From NCBI GenBank assembly GCA_024399495.1, contig JAKSNY010000010.1, forward strand, positions 1 to 64,000: a DNA stretch of 64,000 bases. The letters are read 5' to 3'. The notes beneath the pieces are model-generated. The model made no database searches. It had not been told where the DNA came from and saw only the letters and a program-made list of their open reading frames with translations. Positions 39,956 through 50,415 of this stretch are shown here, piece after piece. A program made the translations under genes and the position numbers. This DNA comes from Paludibacteraceae bacterium. GTDB taxonomy: Bacteria > Bacteroidota > Bacteroidia > Bacteroidales > Paludibacteraceae. How positions within the stretch are numbered: position 1 is the stretch's first letter; the number at the start of each line of letters is the position of its first letter.

Positions 39956-39962
39956 GTTTACA

Positions 39963-41426
39963 TTGAAAGGGTTTGAGATTAAAATAGTAATCAGGACATT
40001 AAGTTTCTTACTCTTGTTTGAAATTTTCTTTCTTTTACTCTCCATGGGAGTTTCTCTTCTTTATGGTGAAAAAGAGTACTCTTATTTTCTTGTTGCAGCC
40101 ATTGCCGCAACAATTGTCAGTGTACCAGGCATTTTGTGCACTCAAAATGTAGGTAGCATACACATGGGTAAACGTGAAGGATTTGTAGTGGTGTCTATGG
40201 TATGGGTCATATTCTCTCTTTTTGGAATGATACCTTATCATATAAGTGGTGATATTCCTACTTTCACTGACGCTTTTTTTGAAACAATGAGCGGGTTTAC
40301 CACTACAGGTGCAACCATCATCACCAATATAGACAATCTGCCACACGGACTTCATTTCTGGAGGGCTCTGACACAATGGTTAGGCGGTATGGGAATCATT
40401 GTGTTGTCTATGGCCATATTGCCTTTACTTGGAGTAGGTGGAAGGTCGCTGTTTACAGCTGAGGTTCCTGGTCCCACCAAAGACAAGGTACATTCTAAAA
40501 TAGGATATACGGCAAAAATCCTATGGGGAATATACACTGTAATAACTCTATTGGAAAGTCTTATTCTGTGGTTGTGCGGTATGGACTACTTTGATGCCAT
40601 TTGCCACTCATTCACCACTATGGCATCGGGTGGATTCTCTACTAAAGGGGTAAGCATAGCCTATTGGAACTCTCCCCTAATAGAATATGTGATTATAGGT
40701 TTTATGTTTATGTCGGGTATAAATTTTACACTATACTACCATCTGTTAAGAGGCAGATTTGGCAAACTGATACATAACGAGGAGTTTCACTTTTACATTA
40801 TATTCGTAATTATAGGCTCTATATTGATTATGGGCAGCATTCTGTTCAATCACAACGATGTGATAGGATTTGAACAATCGTTCCGCTATGCACTGTTTAA
40901 TGTTGTAGCCTTGATAACAACCACAGGGTTTGCCAACAGCGACTACACTACATGGGCTCCGTTTGTTTGGACTGCACTTCTTATGCTTATGGCTTTTGGT
41001 GCGTGTGCAGGCTCTACATCAGGTGGTATAAAGACTGTACGTATTGCATTATTATTAAAGAACAGTTACTATGAGTTTAAGAGACTGATTCACCCTAATG
41101 CTGTGATTCCCGTAAAATTCAACAATCAGGTTATAAGACCGCAACTGATTGATAATGTGCAGGCATTTGTGTTTATCTACATAATAATAGCGGTAGTGAG
41201 TGTACTGTTTTTCACTGCCTGCGGACTTACACTTGACAATGCTATAGGAACCGCAGTCAGTTCAATAAGCAATGTGGGACCAGGTATAGGCAACTACGGT
41301 CCTATGGCAAACTACTCCACTATGCCCGATGTGTGCAAATGGTATATGTCTCTTTTAATGTTGGCAGGACGTTTGGAGTTATTTACTGTGCTTATGATTT
41401 TCTCTCCCGCCTTTTGGAAAAAATAA
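39963..41426 (+). CDS. trkH: Trk potassium uptake protein TrkH
   Basis: 487 residues, the ion-conducting subunit. Four pore-loop repeats with filter sequences are visible: TMSGFTTTGATI, TMASGGFST, ALITTTGFANSD and SISNVGPGIGN. The best start is TTG at 39963; no ATG or GTG lies in frame at the amino end, and the preceding trkA stop is only 7 nt away. It forms an operon with trkA and ends 2 nt from the convergent mutS2. Confidence 0.93.
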   Translation: MKGFEIKIVIRTLSFLLLFEIFFLLLSMGVSLLYGEKEYSYFLVAAIAATIVSVPGILCTQNVGSIHMGKREGFVVVSMVWVIFSLFGMIPYHISGDIPTFTDAFFETMSGFTTTGATIITNIDNLPHGLHFWRALTQWLGGMGIIVLSMAILPLLGVGGRSLFTAEVPGPTKDKVHSKIGYTAKILWGIYTVITLLESLILWLCGMDYFDAICHSFTTMASGGFSTKGVSIAYWNSPLIEYVIIGFMFMSGINFTLYYHLLRGRFGKLIHNEEFHFYIIFVIIGSILIMGSILFNHNDVIGFEQSFRYALFNVVALITTTGFANSDYTTWAPFVWTALLMLMAFGACAGSTSGGIKTVRIALLLKNSYYEFKRLIHPNAVIPVKFNNQVIRPQLIDNVQAFVFIYIIIAVVSVLFFTACGLTLDNAIGTAVSSISNVGPGIGNYGPMANYSTMPDVCKWYMSLLMLAGRLELFTVLMIFSPAFWKK

Positions 41427-41428
41427 GA

Positions 41429-43855
41429 CTACCTAAGTTCCACAATGGTGATTCCCGCACCACCAAGTTGCACGTGCTCATCACGCATTGACTTTACAGA
41501 ACTTATAGTATTAAGGTACTCTCTAATATACTGTTTTAACACACCTGCACCTGTTCCGTGCAGAATACGCACCTCTGACGCACCAACCATTATTGCGTCA
41601 TCTATAAAATAGGCAATTGTATCCACCGCCTCTTGAGCCCTAAGCCCACGCACATCAATATCGCTCTTAAAATGAAGTTTCCGCTGACGGATAGTCTCCG
41701 CAGTCTCCTTGCTTACAAAAGTATAGGCATTAGATGATTTATTGGATTCTCGCATTTGTTTATGACTGGATTTCACCACCGCCGACACATCTAAAGTTGC
41801 CTCCATCTGCCCAAACGCCACTGTGATTTTACTACCGTTTACTGATAAGACCTGCCCGACTGTATCTCCATATTTTACATAATCTCCTTTAGTTAAACAA
41901 TTGTTTCCATTTGCATCTGAGATTTCCCTCTTTGATGATTTTGGAGTTGGATTTTTATCACCCGATATGTTATCAAGGTTATTTTTTTGAGCGTTGAACT
42001 CCTTTCTAATCTGTTTGGTACGCTCTTTCTCTGCCTTAGCCTCTTTTATCTCCCTGATAGTATTCTCTATAGTGGCATTAGTCTGAGACATAAGCAGTTC
42101 AGCCTCCTCTTTAGCCTTATTAAGAATCTCCTTGCGTTCAGCGTTTATAGCATCAAGCCTTTTTTGCAAAGCCTCTGTAGCCTCAGCCATTTTGCGCTCT
42201 TTGATTTTAATCTGCTCCCGTTTGCTTTCCCAATAACGTTTATCTCTGGCGGCATCCTGCAGATTCTTGTCATAATCAATATGCTCCTTGCCCACTTTTT
42301 CTGTAGCGGCATCTATTATTGCTGGCGGAAGCCCGATTTTTCTTGCTATCTCTACAGCAAAAGAACTGCCAGGATTTCCAATTTCAAGTTGAAACAGCGG
42401 TTCCATACGGTGCCGGTCAAAAAGCATAGCCCCATTTTTCAGACCTGGTGTCTGCCCCGCCAAATGCTTGAGATTAGTGTAATGTGTGGTAATAACCCCA
42501 AATCCACCATTTCTGTTAAACTCCTCAAGTTCAGCCTCAGCAATAGCACCGCCTATGTTGGGCTCTGTCCCTGTACCAAACTCATCTATAAGAATAAGTG
42601 TACGTGATGATGTGTGTTTTAGAAAATACTTCATATTGGCGAGGTGAGAACTATAGGTACTAAGGTCATTCTCTATAGATTGCTCATCACCTATATCTAT
42701 AAATATGTTGTCAAACAGTCCAACTCTACTCTCCTGCTGCATTATTACAGGCAATCCGCACTGTATCATATATTGCAAAAGCCCTACCGTTTTAAGGCAT
42801 ACAGACTTGCCGCCTGCATTAGGACCGGATATAATTAAAATCCTGTCTGCGTTTGTAAGTTTTATATTAAGAGGTACAATATCTTTTCTTTGGGATAGCA
42901 ATGATAAGAGTAGCAACGGGTGAACCGCATTGTGCCACTCAAACTCACTCGTATTTTCAGGAATATGGCACTTAGCACCAACTTGACGTGCAAACTGACA
43001 TTTTGCCTGTATGAAATCAATAATACCCAAAAACCTGTAAGATTTTTCAAGTGAAGGTATTTGCGGACGGATAAAATCTGTACACTCCTTTAACAATCTT
43101 ATGATTTCTCTCTCCTCCTCAACTTCTAATTCTCTTATGCGGTTATTAGCTTCCACCACCTGTGTAGGCTCTATATAGACAGTTTTGCCTGTAGCGGATT
43201 CATCGTGTACAATTCCTCCTATTTTACGCTTGTAAGCAGGAGATACAGGTATCACAAGCCTACCTTCTCTAAGGGTAGGCGTTACATCCTTATCTATGTA
43301 TGCATTCTCTTTAGCCTCTCCTAAAATCTGCATCAATAATCGGGAAGCGGTGGCGGTTTCATAGGCTTTGCTTCTACGTATTAATTGCAACTGAGGGCTT
43401 GCCTCATCTTTTATTCTGCCAAATTTATTTAGTATGGCATCTATATGACTACAAACATCATCTGCACGCTCCACTCTAAAGGCAAGTGCCTTTAAATTTG
43501 GAAAATGCTCATCTCTTTTAGCACTTAAAAAAGTAAGAATGGCTGTTATGGCTTGCAGTGAGCGACGTATTTCAAACAGCTCAGTTTCTGAAAGATATGT
43601 ACCATCGGGAATTATACGTTTGAGAGATTCCCTTGGATCATACCAATAATCTTTTGGGAAATCGTCGCTCTCCTCCTCTATACGCATAAACTCAGCAGTC
43701 TGATTCAACCGCATCTTTATGTCAGACAGTGTATTTGAAAATTGCATGGAATCAACCACGCTTCTGCCCAATGAACTTAAGCAGTTTTTCTTTAATAATT
43801 CCCTTATTTGGGTAAAACCAAGTTTTTGTTCTATGCTATTAACAGGATATAACAT
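41429..43855 (-). CDS. mutS2: MutS2 family protein
   Basis: 808 residues. MutS2 binds branched DNA or stalled ribosomes; it lacks the mismatch-recognition domains of MutS. Walker A ISGPNAGGKSVCLKT (about 336-350), Walker B LILIDEFGTGTEPNIGGAIA (about 412-431), a long coiled coil (about 520-635, KREQIKIKERKMAEATEAL) and a C-terminal Smr nuclease domain with DVRGLRAQEAVDTI and ILHGTGAGVLKQYI are present. Its start overlaps the stop of the DUF5723 gene by one base. Confidence 0.95.
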   Translation of the reverse strand: MLYPVNSIEQKLGFTQIRELLKKNCLSSLGRSVVDSMQFSNTLSDIKMRLNQTAEFMRIEEESDDFPKDYWYDPRESLKRIIPDGTYLSETELFEIRRSLQAITAILTFLSAKRDEHFPNLKALAFRVERADDVCSHIDAILNKFGRIKDEASPQLQLIRRSKAYETATASRLLMQILGEAKENAYIDKDVTPTLREGRLVIPVSPAYKRKIGGIVHDESATGKTVYIEPTQVVEANNRIRELEVEEEREIIRLLKECTDFIRPQIPSLEKSYRFLGIIDFIQAKCQFARQVGAKCHIPENTSEFEWHNAVHPLLLLSLLSQRKDIVPLNIKLTNADRILIISGPNAGGKSVCLKTVGLLQYMIQCGLPVIMQQESRVGLFDNIFIDIGDEQSIENDLSTYSSHLANMKYFLKHTSSRTLILIDEFGTGTEPNIGGAIAEAELEEFNRNGGFGVITTHYTNLKHLAGQTPGLKNGAMLFDRHRMEPLFQLEIGNPGSSFAVEIARKIGLPPAIIDAATEKVGKEHIDYDKNLQDAARDKRYWESKREQIKIKERKMAEATEALQKRLDAINAERKEILNKAKEEAELLMSQTNATIENTIREIKEAKAEKERTKQIRKEFNAQKNNLDNISGDKNPTPKSSKREISDANGNNCLTKGDYVKYGDTVGQVLSVNGSKITVAFGQMEATLDVSAVVKSSHKQMRESNKSSNAYTFVSKETAETIRQRKLHFKSDIDVRGLRAQEAVDTIAYFIDDAIMVGASEVRILHGTGAGVLKQYIREYLNTISSVKSMRDEHVQLGGAGITIVELR

Positions 43856-45270
43856 TAAAATGAAGGGGTAAACATAGGTTCTGTCTTATGCCTTGCACAA
43901 CCAAAAGTAAGAAGAATACCTGCCTGTACATTCAATCTTTGCGAACGGTAAGGTATGCCTTCGTTAGAGTAGTATAGTGGCATATAATCTGTCACTACAT
44001 AGAAATTTATAGGCGATAGCCTTAGATTCAATCCTAAACCCAATGTAGAAAATCCTCCGCTTATAAAAGAGTAACTTGCTGACATAGAGAACCAGCGGCA
44101 CGGTCTAAGATTATACGACAACGTAAGTTCCTCACTCAACTTGCATGCGTCTAAAGCGGTTTTTGATAACAATCCCACACTCATCATATCTTTTAAAAAT
44201 GAGTATTCAACTCCTACATACATTTTGGCATTCATTGCCGTAACATATTTTTTATTGCCATTATCCAATCTATATGACTCTCTTAGAACCTTTAGTATGG
44301 AATCCCCGTAATTTATATCCTCCTTAACTTTTAGATTTATGCCGTTAAAAGTATAATCTATAATTCCATTGGCTCTGTTTACGTTTTGCCAAACCATAAA
44401 ACCTGCATCTTTAATGGAAAACGAGATATTTAAACACTTCAAAGGTTTATAAACCGCACCCATATCAATGGCGGCTCCCATACTAACCTGATACGATGTT
44501 ATATAATCCTTAAACTGAGATGGAAAATTAAATCCTTCTATTTTCCCCGATGAATCAAGTTTCACAGACATTCCAGGAACTGATGTTTTTATAACACCAT
44601 TACCTACAACACGCCATTGTTTACCCTCTGCGTTTATACTCAACGACGAAAAATCAGCCTCTGCATTGGCAAGTCCAAGCAATAAGTGAAGTCTGCCGCC
44701 CACGCTCCATTTATCATTGATTCTGTGAGAATAACCTCCGCTTAAATCTATATAGGCATTGACAGACGCTTTTGTGTTTTTTAAATTGAAACTATTGACA
44801 TTTGTAGAATCGGGAGTTCCATAAAGGGCAAGAGAGAACAAATCTTTTGGAATCACTCCTGTAATATCCTGCCTTAAACTCATATTGATAGTCAGATAAC
44901 CTTTTTTCCTAACTCTAAATCCAAACCCAAACAGTGAGACCGACATCTCCTCATGCACCACATTACTATTACGCAACTTTTTATATAACGCATCCCGCTC
45001 AGAGTTGTTAAATGACGGATGTAGAAATGAGACCATCTGTCCGTCTTTGTATTTTATTATATCATTGACACACAACTTTCCTGCTGACGCATCTATACTG
45101 AAATTTGATATGACCGGTAACTCCACAAAAGTTTCACAAGTGTTTTGGAATGCAGGATTCATATATAGCTTATGAGGCAGGTAGTTCATAAAATAGAGCG
45201 TGCTTGTCTCCGCCAATGCAGAAACGCTCCATAATAAAATTACAGTCAATATAACGTATAGCCTTTTCAT
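43855..45270 (-). CDS. DUF5723 outer-membrane barrel protein
   Basis: 471 residues. A signal peptide ends near ALAET. Short beta strands with aromatic girdles run through the protein (YLTINMSLRQDITGVI; GGRLHLLLGLANAEADF; FRLSPINFYVVTDYMPLYY-type end). DUF5723 proteins are thought to be outer-membrane beta barrels of unknown function in Bacteroidetes. It lies 7 nt after the lipoprotein gene at 45278-47002 and overlaps mutS2 by one base, so three genes are in one run. Confidence 0.8.
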   Translation of the reverse strand: MKRLYVILTVILLWSVSALAETSTLYFMNYLPHKLYMNPAFQNTCETFVELPVISNFSIDASAGKLCVNDIIKYKDGQMVSFLHPSFNNSERDALYKKLRNSNVVHEEMSVSLFGFGFRVRKKGYLTINMSLRQDITGVIPKDLFSLALYGTPDSTNVNSFNLKNTKASVNAYIDLSGGYSHRINDKWSVGGRLHLLLGLANAEADFSSLSINAEGKQWRVVGNGVIKTSVPGMSVKLDSSGKIEGFNFPSQFKDYITSYQVSMGAAIDMGAVYKPLKCLNISFSIKDAGFMVWQNVNRANGIIDYTFNGINLKVKEDINYGDSILKVLRESYRLDNGNKKYVTAMNAKMYVGVEYSFLKDMMSVGLLSKTALDACKLSEELTLSYNLRPCRWFSMSASYSFISGGFSTLGLGLNLRLSPINFYVVTDYMPLYYSNEGIPYRSQRLNVQAGILLTFGCARHKTEPMFTPSF

Positions 45271-45277
45271 CCTTCTA

Positions 45278-46996
45278 CTAATTCAAATCAAGAGTTACAT
45301 TACCACTAACCCACAACTCAAGCATTATGTATATCCAATCGTTGCTCTTGAACCACACTTTATCTAATTTATCATTCAACACCTTATATTTTATAATCAC
45401 CTCTTTGCCCTTTTCTGTAAGTTCTTTATATTCACCATAATTGAATTTTAAATAATAACTATCCTCTTCTGTCTCACCAATAGTCTCTCCTTCTGAATTG
45501 ATTGGAGCGGCATCAATGTCAAAATCAATGGTCTTTGTAGGCAATATCTTATTATGAGAATCGTCACAGAACCATAGTACACCCTTGCCATCAACAGGTA
45601 AATGATTTTTATGATTCAATTTAATTCTGGCTACTGTCTTATCTGTAAGTTTTGTATTCTTACCCAAAGCAAAATCCGAAAAATCAATTTCTAAGGTGTC
45701 AAACCTATCTACATAAAAGTCTTTAGCGGGATTCTCCTTATCATTATCAAACCTGCCTAATATCTTGACATCCATAGCAATATCTATTTTGCTATCGTCA
45801 AAAAAGTAAGAAATATTCTCCCCTTCCACACCTATAGGTAAAATTCTGTAGTGGTACTCTAATGAATCTCCCCTAATTTTAAAAAGCCTGTCAGTGTGCC
45901 CATTTTCCCTTGAGAGTAAAAACTCTGTGACTTTGTTCAGACTTGGAGTGTTAAAATTAATGAGTTCATCTATACTAAGCCCTTTTATCTCTGCCGGTGT
46001 CGGATAGTTTAGTACAAATTCTGTACCTCGGCTGCCATTGAAATCGGCATACACCTCTTCTCCTGTAGATGTATTACGCAATTTTACCCAATCAAGCATA
46101 TATTTTGCAGGTATGCCTATTGAATTTAAGGCTTTTAGCTGTATTTCAGGATTAAAAAAGGGCAGAAATACATCTTCTAACTGCAAGTCTTTGGTATATA
46201 AGAACGGAACACATTTAGTGGTTTCATAAATCACTCTGTCGGGTCCTAAATATCCGTATGTGATTCTGGGTTGTATATTATCAAATTTAACCTCAAATTC
46301 AGATTTAGAATATTCCTCAATCTCTGTTTCGGAATTAAAATACCCTTTAAGTGTGCAGTAAAAGCTTTTTTCTCCATTAAATTTTATTTTTGCCCTGCCT
46401 ACATCAAGTTTAACCTCGGCACGGTTACCTGTAATATTGAATCTGGCTCTATTATCGGGGAATTTATCTGTATCAAGCACAACCTCTGACGCATCAAATA
46501 TCAATTCAAAATAAGAGTCTCCCTTGACTGCGAAAGGGAGAGTTAATATCATTGGAATGTATTGGTTGTCCTTATAAAGCAGGCTGTCAAGACGCTCATT
46601 GGGGTTGGTGTTTATATCCTCAAAATAAAATTTCAGACTTTTTTCCACAGTTCCTATAAACTCGGACTGAGCATCAATATTTATGTCTATATCAAATTTA
46701 AAATCATTTTTGGGATACATTTTTAGATGATTGATAATGTCATTCCCAAGATATTGGGTATCCTGACGTGAAAAACACACCTCATCACCATCTACACAAA
46801 ATTTAAAACTACTGATGCTGTCGGGCAACAGATCAAGCAGTTTTAATTGAGTATGCCCTATAGGAGCCACCATCGACATATCAGAACTTATAGTCCAATC
46901 TATATCGCCTGTAAGTTTGTAATCTTTGTTTACACAAGATGTAAACAAATAAAAGATGGCTACAAACGCCACAATCAAGTGTCTCCGTCTTATCAT
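45278..46996 (-). CDS. Large hypothetical lipoprotein
   Basis: 572 residues from the second in-frame ATG (46996). The amino end is basic then hydrophobic and ends in the lipobox YLFTSC with Cys about 21. The rest is beta-rich with no cysteines or motifs I recognise; two internal sections start with similar Asp/Asn-rich strands (DIDWTISSDMS; DIAMDVKILG). It is in a run with the DUF5723 barrel and may be its periplasmic or surface partner (inference from coupling only). Confidence 0.7.
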   Translation of the reverse strand: MIRRRHLIVAFVAIFYLFTSCVNKDYKLTGDIDWTISSDMSMVAPIGHTQLKLLDLLPDSISSFKFCVDGDEVCFSRQDTQYLGNDIINHLKMYPKNDFKFDIDINIDAQSEFIGTVEKSLKFYFEDINTNPNERLDSLLYKDNQYIPMILTLPFAVKGDSYFELIFDASEVVLDTDKFPDNRARFNITGNRAEVKLDVGRAKIKFNGEKSFYCTLKGYFNSETEIEEYSKSEFEVKFDNIQPRITYGYLGPDRVIYETTKCVPFLYTKDLQLEDVFLPFFNPEIQLKALNSIGIPAKYMLDWVKLRNTSTGEEVYADFNGSRGTEFVLNYPTPAEIKGLSIDELINFNTPSLNKVTEFLLSRENGHTDRLFKIRGDSLEYHYRILPIGVEGENISYFFDDSKIDIAMDVKILGRFDNDKENPAKDFYVDRFDTLEIDFSDFALGKNTKLTDKTVARIKLNHKNHLPVDGKGVLWFCDDSHNKILPTKTIDFDIDAAPINSEGETIGETEEDSYYLKFNYGEYKELTEKGKEVIIKYKVLNDKLDKVWFKSNDWIYIMLELWVSGNVTLDLN

Positions 46997-47052
46997 AAGC
47001 AACCTTAACTTTGGGCTTGCAAAATTACAAAAAAAAGTGAATCTGACAAACC

Positions 47053-48456
47053 TTAATTAAAAAGAGAATCGCTAAAATTTATAAGAAAAAGTTTTTCCTT
47101 CGCTCTTGTAACCGCTGTGTAGAGCCATCTTAAATATGAGGTGTCTATCATATCGGGGGTAACGTATCCCATATCCACATATATGTGTCTCCAGCCTCCA
47201 CCTTGTGCCTTGTGGCATGTTACGGCATACGCACTGCGGGCAACCAACGCATTAAGGAACCGGTTTTCCTTCATTTTTTTATATCGGCTACGCTTATTCT
47301 TTATATCGGTATAATCCTCCTCCACCGCCTTAAACAATCTTTCTTGTAAATCGGAGAAATCAGCGGGCGACTTGCACATCAATCCGTCACGTAGCAGCAA
47401 CATATCCACCTCTTTATCGTAATCTACAAAATAAAGTGTAACCTCGGCAAATTCCATTCCATACATTTGAATCACCTTTCTTTGGCGTACGACACGAGCC
47501 AAATCACCGTTTGCAATAAAATCCATACCATAATCCTTAGAAACTGCATAGTTGTTTTTTACAATCATAAGCATATCTCCGTTGCTGAGCAACTCATCTC
47601 TGTACAATATGCGGTTACGGATACCATCTGCATACATAAACGCCCTGTTGTTTGAACGGGTTACAATAAGGGTCTCATCTTCTCCAACACTACGATATGA
47701 GTTCTCTATACACTCAATAAAATTTGAGGAATCCACCCTAATCACATCATCGCCTATAACAAATTTTACACCTGTCTCTCCTTCTAAAGCCTTGCGTAAC
47801 ATAGTGGCATTATGCAGTATGCCGCTAATGGCATGTTGTCTTACAACTTCTGTCAAGAAGTATTCCTCAACCTTAAATCCATAACCTCTTAAAAAATCGG
47901 CGTTTAACGCCACACTCTCATCTTGCATTACAGGTGGGAGCTGTGCCGTATCACCAAGCATAAGCAACTTACACCCTTGTGTTCCTCCAAATATATATTG
48001 CAGCAAGTCATCAAGCAGACAACCTGAACCAAAAGCGGAGTCTCCGCTATTGGCAATCATAGAACACTCATCAACTACAAAAAGGGCATAACGCAATTTA
48101 TTGAACCCCAATTCAAAACGACTGTCGGCTGTAGAGTCTTTTTGTCTGTAAATAAGTTTGTGTATGGTGTAAGCCTGATGTCCGGAATATGACTCTAACA
48201 CCTTGGCAGCCCTGCCTGTGGGTGCGGCAAGCACTATTGGCAATTTGAGACTTGTGAATGTCTTTACCAACGCCCCAACAACACTTGTTTTTCCTGTGCC
48301 CGCAAATCCCTTCAGTATAAAAATATCATTTCCGCTTCCCACCTGAATAAACGAAGAGAGGCGGTCAAGCAACATATTCTGGCTTGCAGTAGGCTCAAAC
48401 GGAAAATTTTTCAATATGTTTTGTTTTAGAGGATTCGCCACTTTGCTTTTTTGCAT
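47053..48456 (-). CDS. RecD-like ATP-dependent DNA helicase
   Basis: 467 residues, a short superfamily 1B helicase. Walker A LKGFAGTGKTSVVGAL (about 44-59), motif II VDECSMI (about 127-133), motif III LMLGDTAQLPP (about 165-175) and the C-terminal VTCHKAQGGGWRHIYVDM and LYTAVTRAKEKLFLI motifs are present. RecB/RecC genes are not beside it, so it is a stand-alone form as is common in Bacteroidetes. It is divergent from the gene at 48559. Confidence 0.88.
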   Translation of the reverse strand: MQKSKVANPLKQNILKNFPFEPTASQNMLLDRLSSFIQVGSGNDIFILKGFAGTGKTSVVGALVKTFTSLKLPIVLAAPTGRAAKVLESYSGHQAYTIHKLIYRQKDSTADSRFELGFNKLRYALFVVDECSMIANSGDSAFGSGCLLDDLLQYIFGGTQGCKLLMLGDTAQLPPVMQDESVALNADFLRGYGFKVEEYFLTEVVRQHAISGILHNATMLRKALEGETGVKFVIGDDVIRVDSSNFIECIENSYRSVGEDETLIVTRSNNRAFMYADGIRNRILYRDELLSNGDMLMIVKNNYAVSKDYGMDFIANGDLARVVRQRKVIQMYGMEFAEVTLYFVDYDKEVDMLLLRDGLMCKSPADFSDLQERLFKAVEEDYTDIKNKRSRYKKMKENRFLNALVARSAYAVTCHKAQGGGWRHIYVDMGYVTPDMIDTSYLRWLYTAVTRAKEKLFLINFSDSLFN

Positions 48457-48490
48457 ATTCTATAAATCGGGCAACAAAAGTAACAAAAAA

Positions 48491-48522
48491 ATTGCACACA
48501 TCAATAAATTTTTATATATTTG
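48491..48522 (+). promoter_or_regulatory. Promoter of the 48559-50415 operon
   Basis: ATTG (48491-48494), 20-nt gap, TATATTTG (48515-48522), ATG at 48559. It rules out the longer frame that would start at 48520. Confidence 0.6.
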
Positions 48523-48558
48523 CAAATTGAAATAGAAATAAACCAAATAATCAGATAT

Positions 48559-49194
48559 ATGGATAAAGTATTTAAAATTTTATTAGCGGTTGCGGCAGTT
48601 TGTCTGCTGTGGATGTGCTACGATAGTATCACAACCCCTATAAAGTTCAATGACCAAAGGGAATTCCGCGAAAAAAAGATTGCAGCACGCCTTGCTGACA
48701 TTCGTAAAGCAGAAAATGAGTATCGTATTCAGAAAGGTTGCTATGCCGCCAACTTTGATACATTGATGGATTTCCTTTACAACGATAAAGCTAAAATCGT
48801 GTTAAAAGAGGGAGTTCTTACAGACAAGCAACTTGAAGAGGGTCTTACAGAAAAAGAGGCTGTCAAAAAAGGCCTTATCAAACGTGACACCACATACGTA
48901 AATATGATTACCGCTATTTACGGAGAGGGCTACAATGTGGATTCAATACGCTATATCCCTTTCTCAAATCCTATGCAAGAGTTTGAGCTTGATACGGCAA
49001 CCATTACAACAGGCTCTGCAGGCATTCAGGTTAAGGTTATGGTTTGCAAGGCAGACTACAAAACTTATTTAAGTGACCTAGACCACCAGCAGCTTGTAAA
49101 TCTTATTGAGACACAAACCAAACTTGAGAAATACACTGGTTTGAAATTTGGTGACATAGAGAGTGCCAATAATAATGCAGGAAACTGGGAATAA
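48559..49194 (+). CDS. Conserved membrane-anchored protein upstream of DUF3822-rsmD
   Basis: 211 residues from the ATG at 48559. One N-terminal membrane segment (about 4-20, KILLAVAAVCLLWMCY) is followed by a helical stretch AARLADIRKAENEYRIQKG, reminiscent of the helix of pseudopilins but lacking a prepilin peptidase site. The remainder is mixed. Function unknown. Its end overlaps the start of the DUF3822 gene by 20 nt. Confidence 0.65.
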   Translation: MDKVFKILLAVAAVCLLWMCYDSITTPIKFNDQREFREKKIAARLADIRKAENEYRIQKGCYAANFDTLMDFLYNDKAKIVLKEGVLTDKQLEEGLTEKEAVKKGLIKRDTTYVNMITAIYGEGYNVDSIRYIPFSNPMQEFELDTATITTGSAGIQVKVMVCKADYKTYLSDLDHQQLVNLIETQTKLEKYTGLKFGDIESANNNAGNWE

Positions 49195-49876
49195 TCCTAT
49201 AAATAAGAGTTTGTCCATCCGCTTTGCCGCGGATGGATTTTCTTTTTGTGCAGATGGAACCCGTAAGAATATAATGTTTGAGAGTAAATCGGGATTTCTC
49301 CACTCTATGGCTGTATGCCTGTGTGAACCCAACATGTGGGAAAATTATAACACAGTCAATATTGAGATTGATGACTTGACATGCTCATTGATTCCATCAT
49401 CGGTGTTTAGAGAAAAAGATTGTACCACTATAATGAAATTCAACTACCCTAACGTTAATTTTAAAAAATATACAATCCGCCCCGACTACATAAGTGGTTT
49501 CGACATTACTAATATCTACGCTATTAACAATGAACTAAATGAGTTCATCCAAACACATTTTCCACATGCCACTGTCTCACATTTATCAACATTATTGATA
49601 TCAGAGGCTTTAAAACATTCAAAAAAAAGCGAAGAGAATGAGGTGTGGTGTCATATAACCAACACTCACATATTTATAGCATTGGTAGGAAACGGCAATC
49701 TGCTTCTTGCCAATAGTTTTGCTGTAAACGGTGAATCTGACGTATTATATTACATCGGAGCCATATTTACACAATATGATTTATCGCAAACACGCACCCC
49801 TTTGTATGTTAAGGGAGAATGTCCATTTATTAAAAATTTAAAGAAACATATCTCTAATGTAAATGTAACGGAATGA
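49175..49876 (+). CDS. DUF3822 family protein
   Basis: 233 residues from the ATG at 49175. The pattern is that of DUF3822: an N-terminal half (SLSIRFAADGFSFCA) and a second half with an actin/ASKHA-like strand order (THIFIALVGNGNLLLANSF). The family is found next to rsmD in many Bacteroidetes, as here (ATGA overlap of 4 nt). Its role is not known. Confidence 0.78.
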   Translation: MQETGNNPINKSLSIRFAADGFSFCADGTRKNIMFESKSGFLHSMAVCLCEPNMWENYNTVNIEIDDLTCSLIPSSVFREKDCTTIMKFNYPNVNFKKYTIRPDYISGFDITNIYAINNELNEFIQTHFPHATVSHLSTLLISEALKHSKKSEENEVWCHITNTHIFIALVGNGNLLLANSFAVNGESDVLYYIGAIFTQYDLSQTRTPLYVKGECPFIKNLKKHISNVNVTE

Positions 49877-50415
49877 GAATTATAGGAGGCACACATAAAG
49901 CCCGCAGATTTAACCCACCTTCCACGTTAAAGGCTCGTCCAACTACAGATTTTGCAAAAGAGGGGTTGTTTAACATATTGGATAACCATATATCATTTGA
50001 CGGCATAAAGGTGCTTGACCTGTTCTCCGGTACCGGCAGTATCAGTTATGAGTGTGCATCGCGCGGAGCCTCAAGCATATACAGTATAGAACTTGATTTT
50101 GGCAACAGCCAATATATAAAGCAGACGGCGGAAAAACTTGGATTTGACTCTATAAAGGTGATAAAGGGAGACTCTTTCAAATTTATAGACGGATGCGGAC
50201 TTAAATTTGATTTTATTTTTGCAGACCCTCCATACGCACTTGAAACCCTATCCACCATACCCGATAAGGTATTTAAAGCAAACATTCTGTCTGACGGCGG
50301 AATCTTTGTATTAGAGCATGGAAAAACAAACTGTTTTAACGGGCATTCCAATTTTATAGAGGAACGCACTTACGGCAACGTCCATTTCTCATTTTTTAGG
50401 TTTGCCTCTGAATAG
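49873..50415 (+). CDS. rsmD: 16S rRNA (guanine966-N2)-methyltransferase
   Basis: 180 residues, family length. Start MRIIGGTHKARRFNPP with the conserved RPTTDFAKEGLFNIL (about 25-39), SAM site VLDLFSGTGSISYECASRGA (about 50-69) and the catalytic FIFADPPYAL (about 117-126). It methylates G966 of 16S rRNA. It is translationally coupled to DUF3822 and overlaps the convergent endonuclease-like gene by 27 bp. Confidence 0.93.
   Translation: MRIIGGTHKARRFNPPSTLKARPTTDFAKEGLFNILDNHISFDGIKVLDLFSGTGSISYECASRGASSIYSIELDFGNSQYIKQTAEKLGFDSIKVIKGDSFKFIDGCGLKFDFIFADPPYALETLSTIPDKVFKANILSDGGIFVLEHGKTNCFNGHSNFIEERTYGNVHFSFFRFASE

Noticed and set aside
41987..42607. 206-codon plus-strand frame inside mutS2
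   Set aside because: It is antisense to well-conserved MutS2 motifs and has no start context or recognisable domain.
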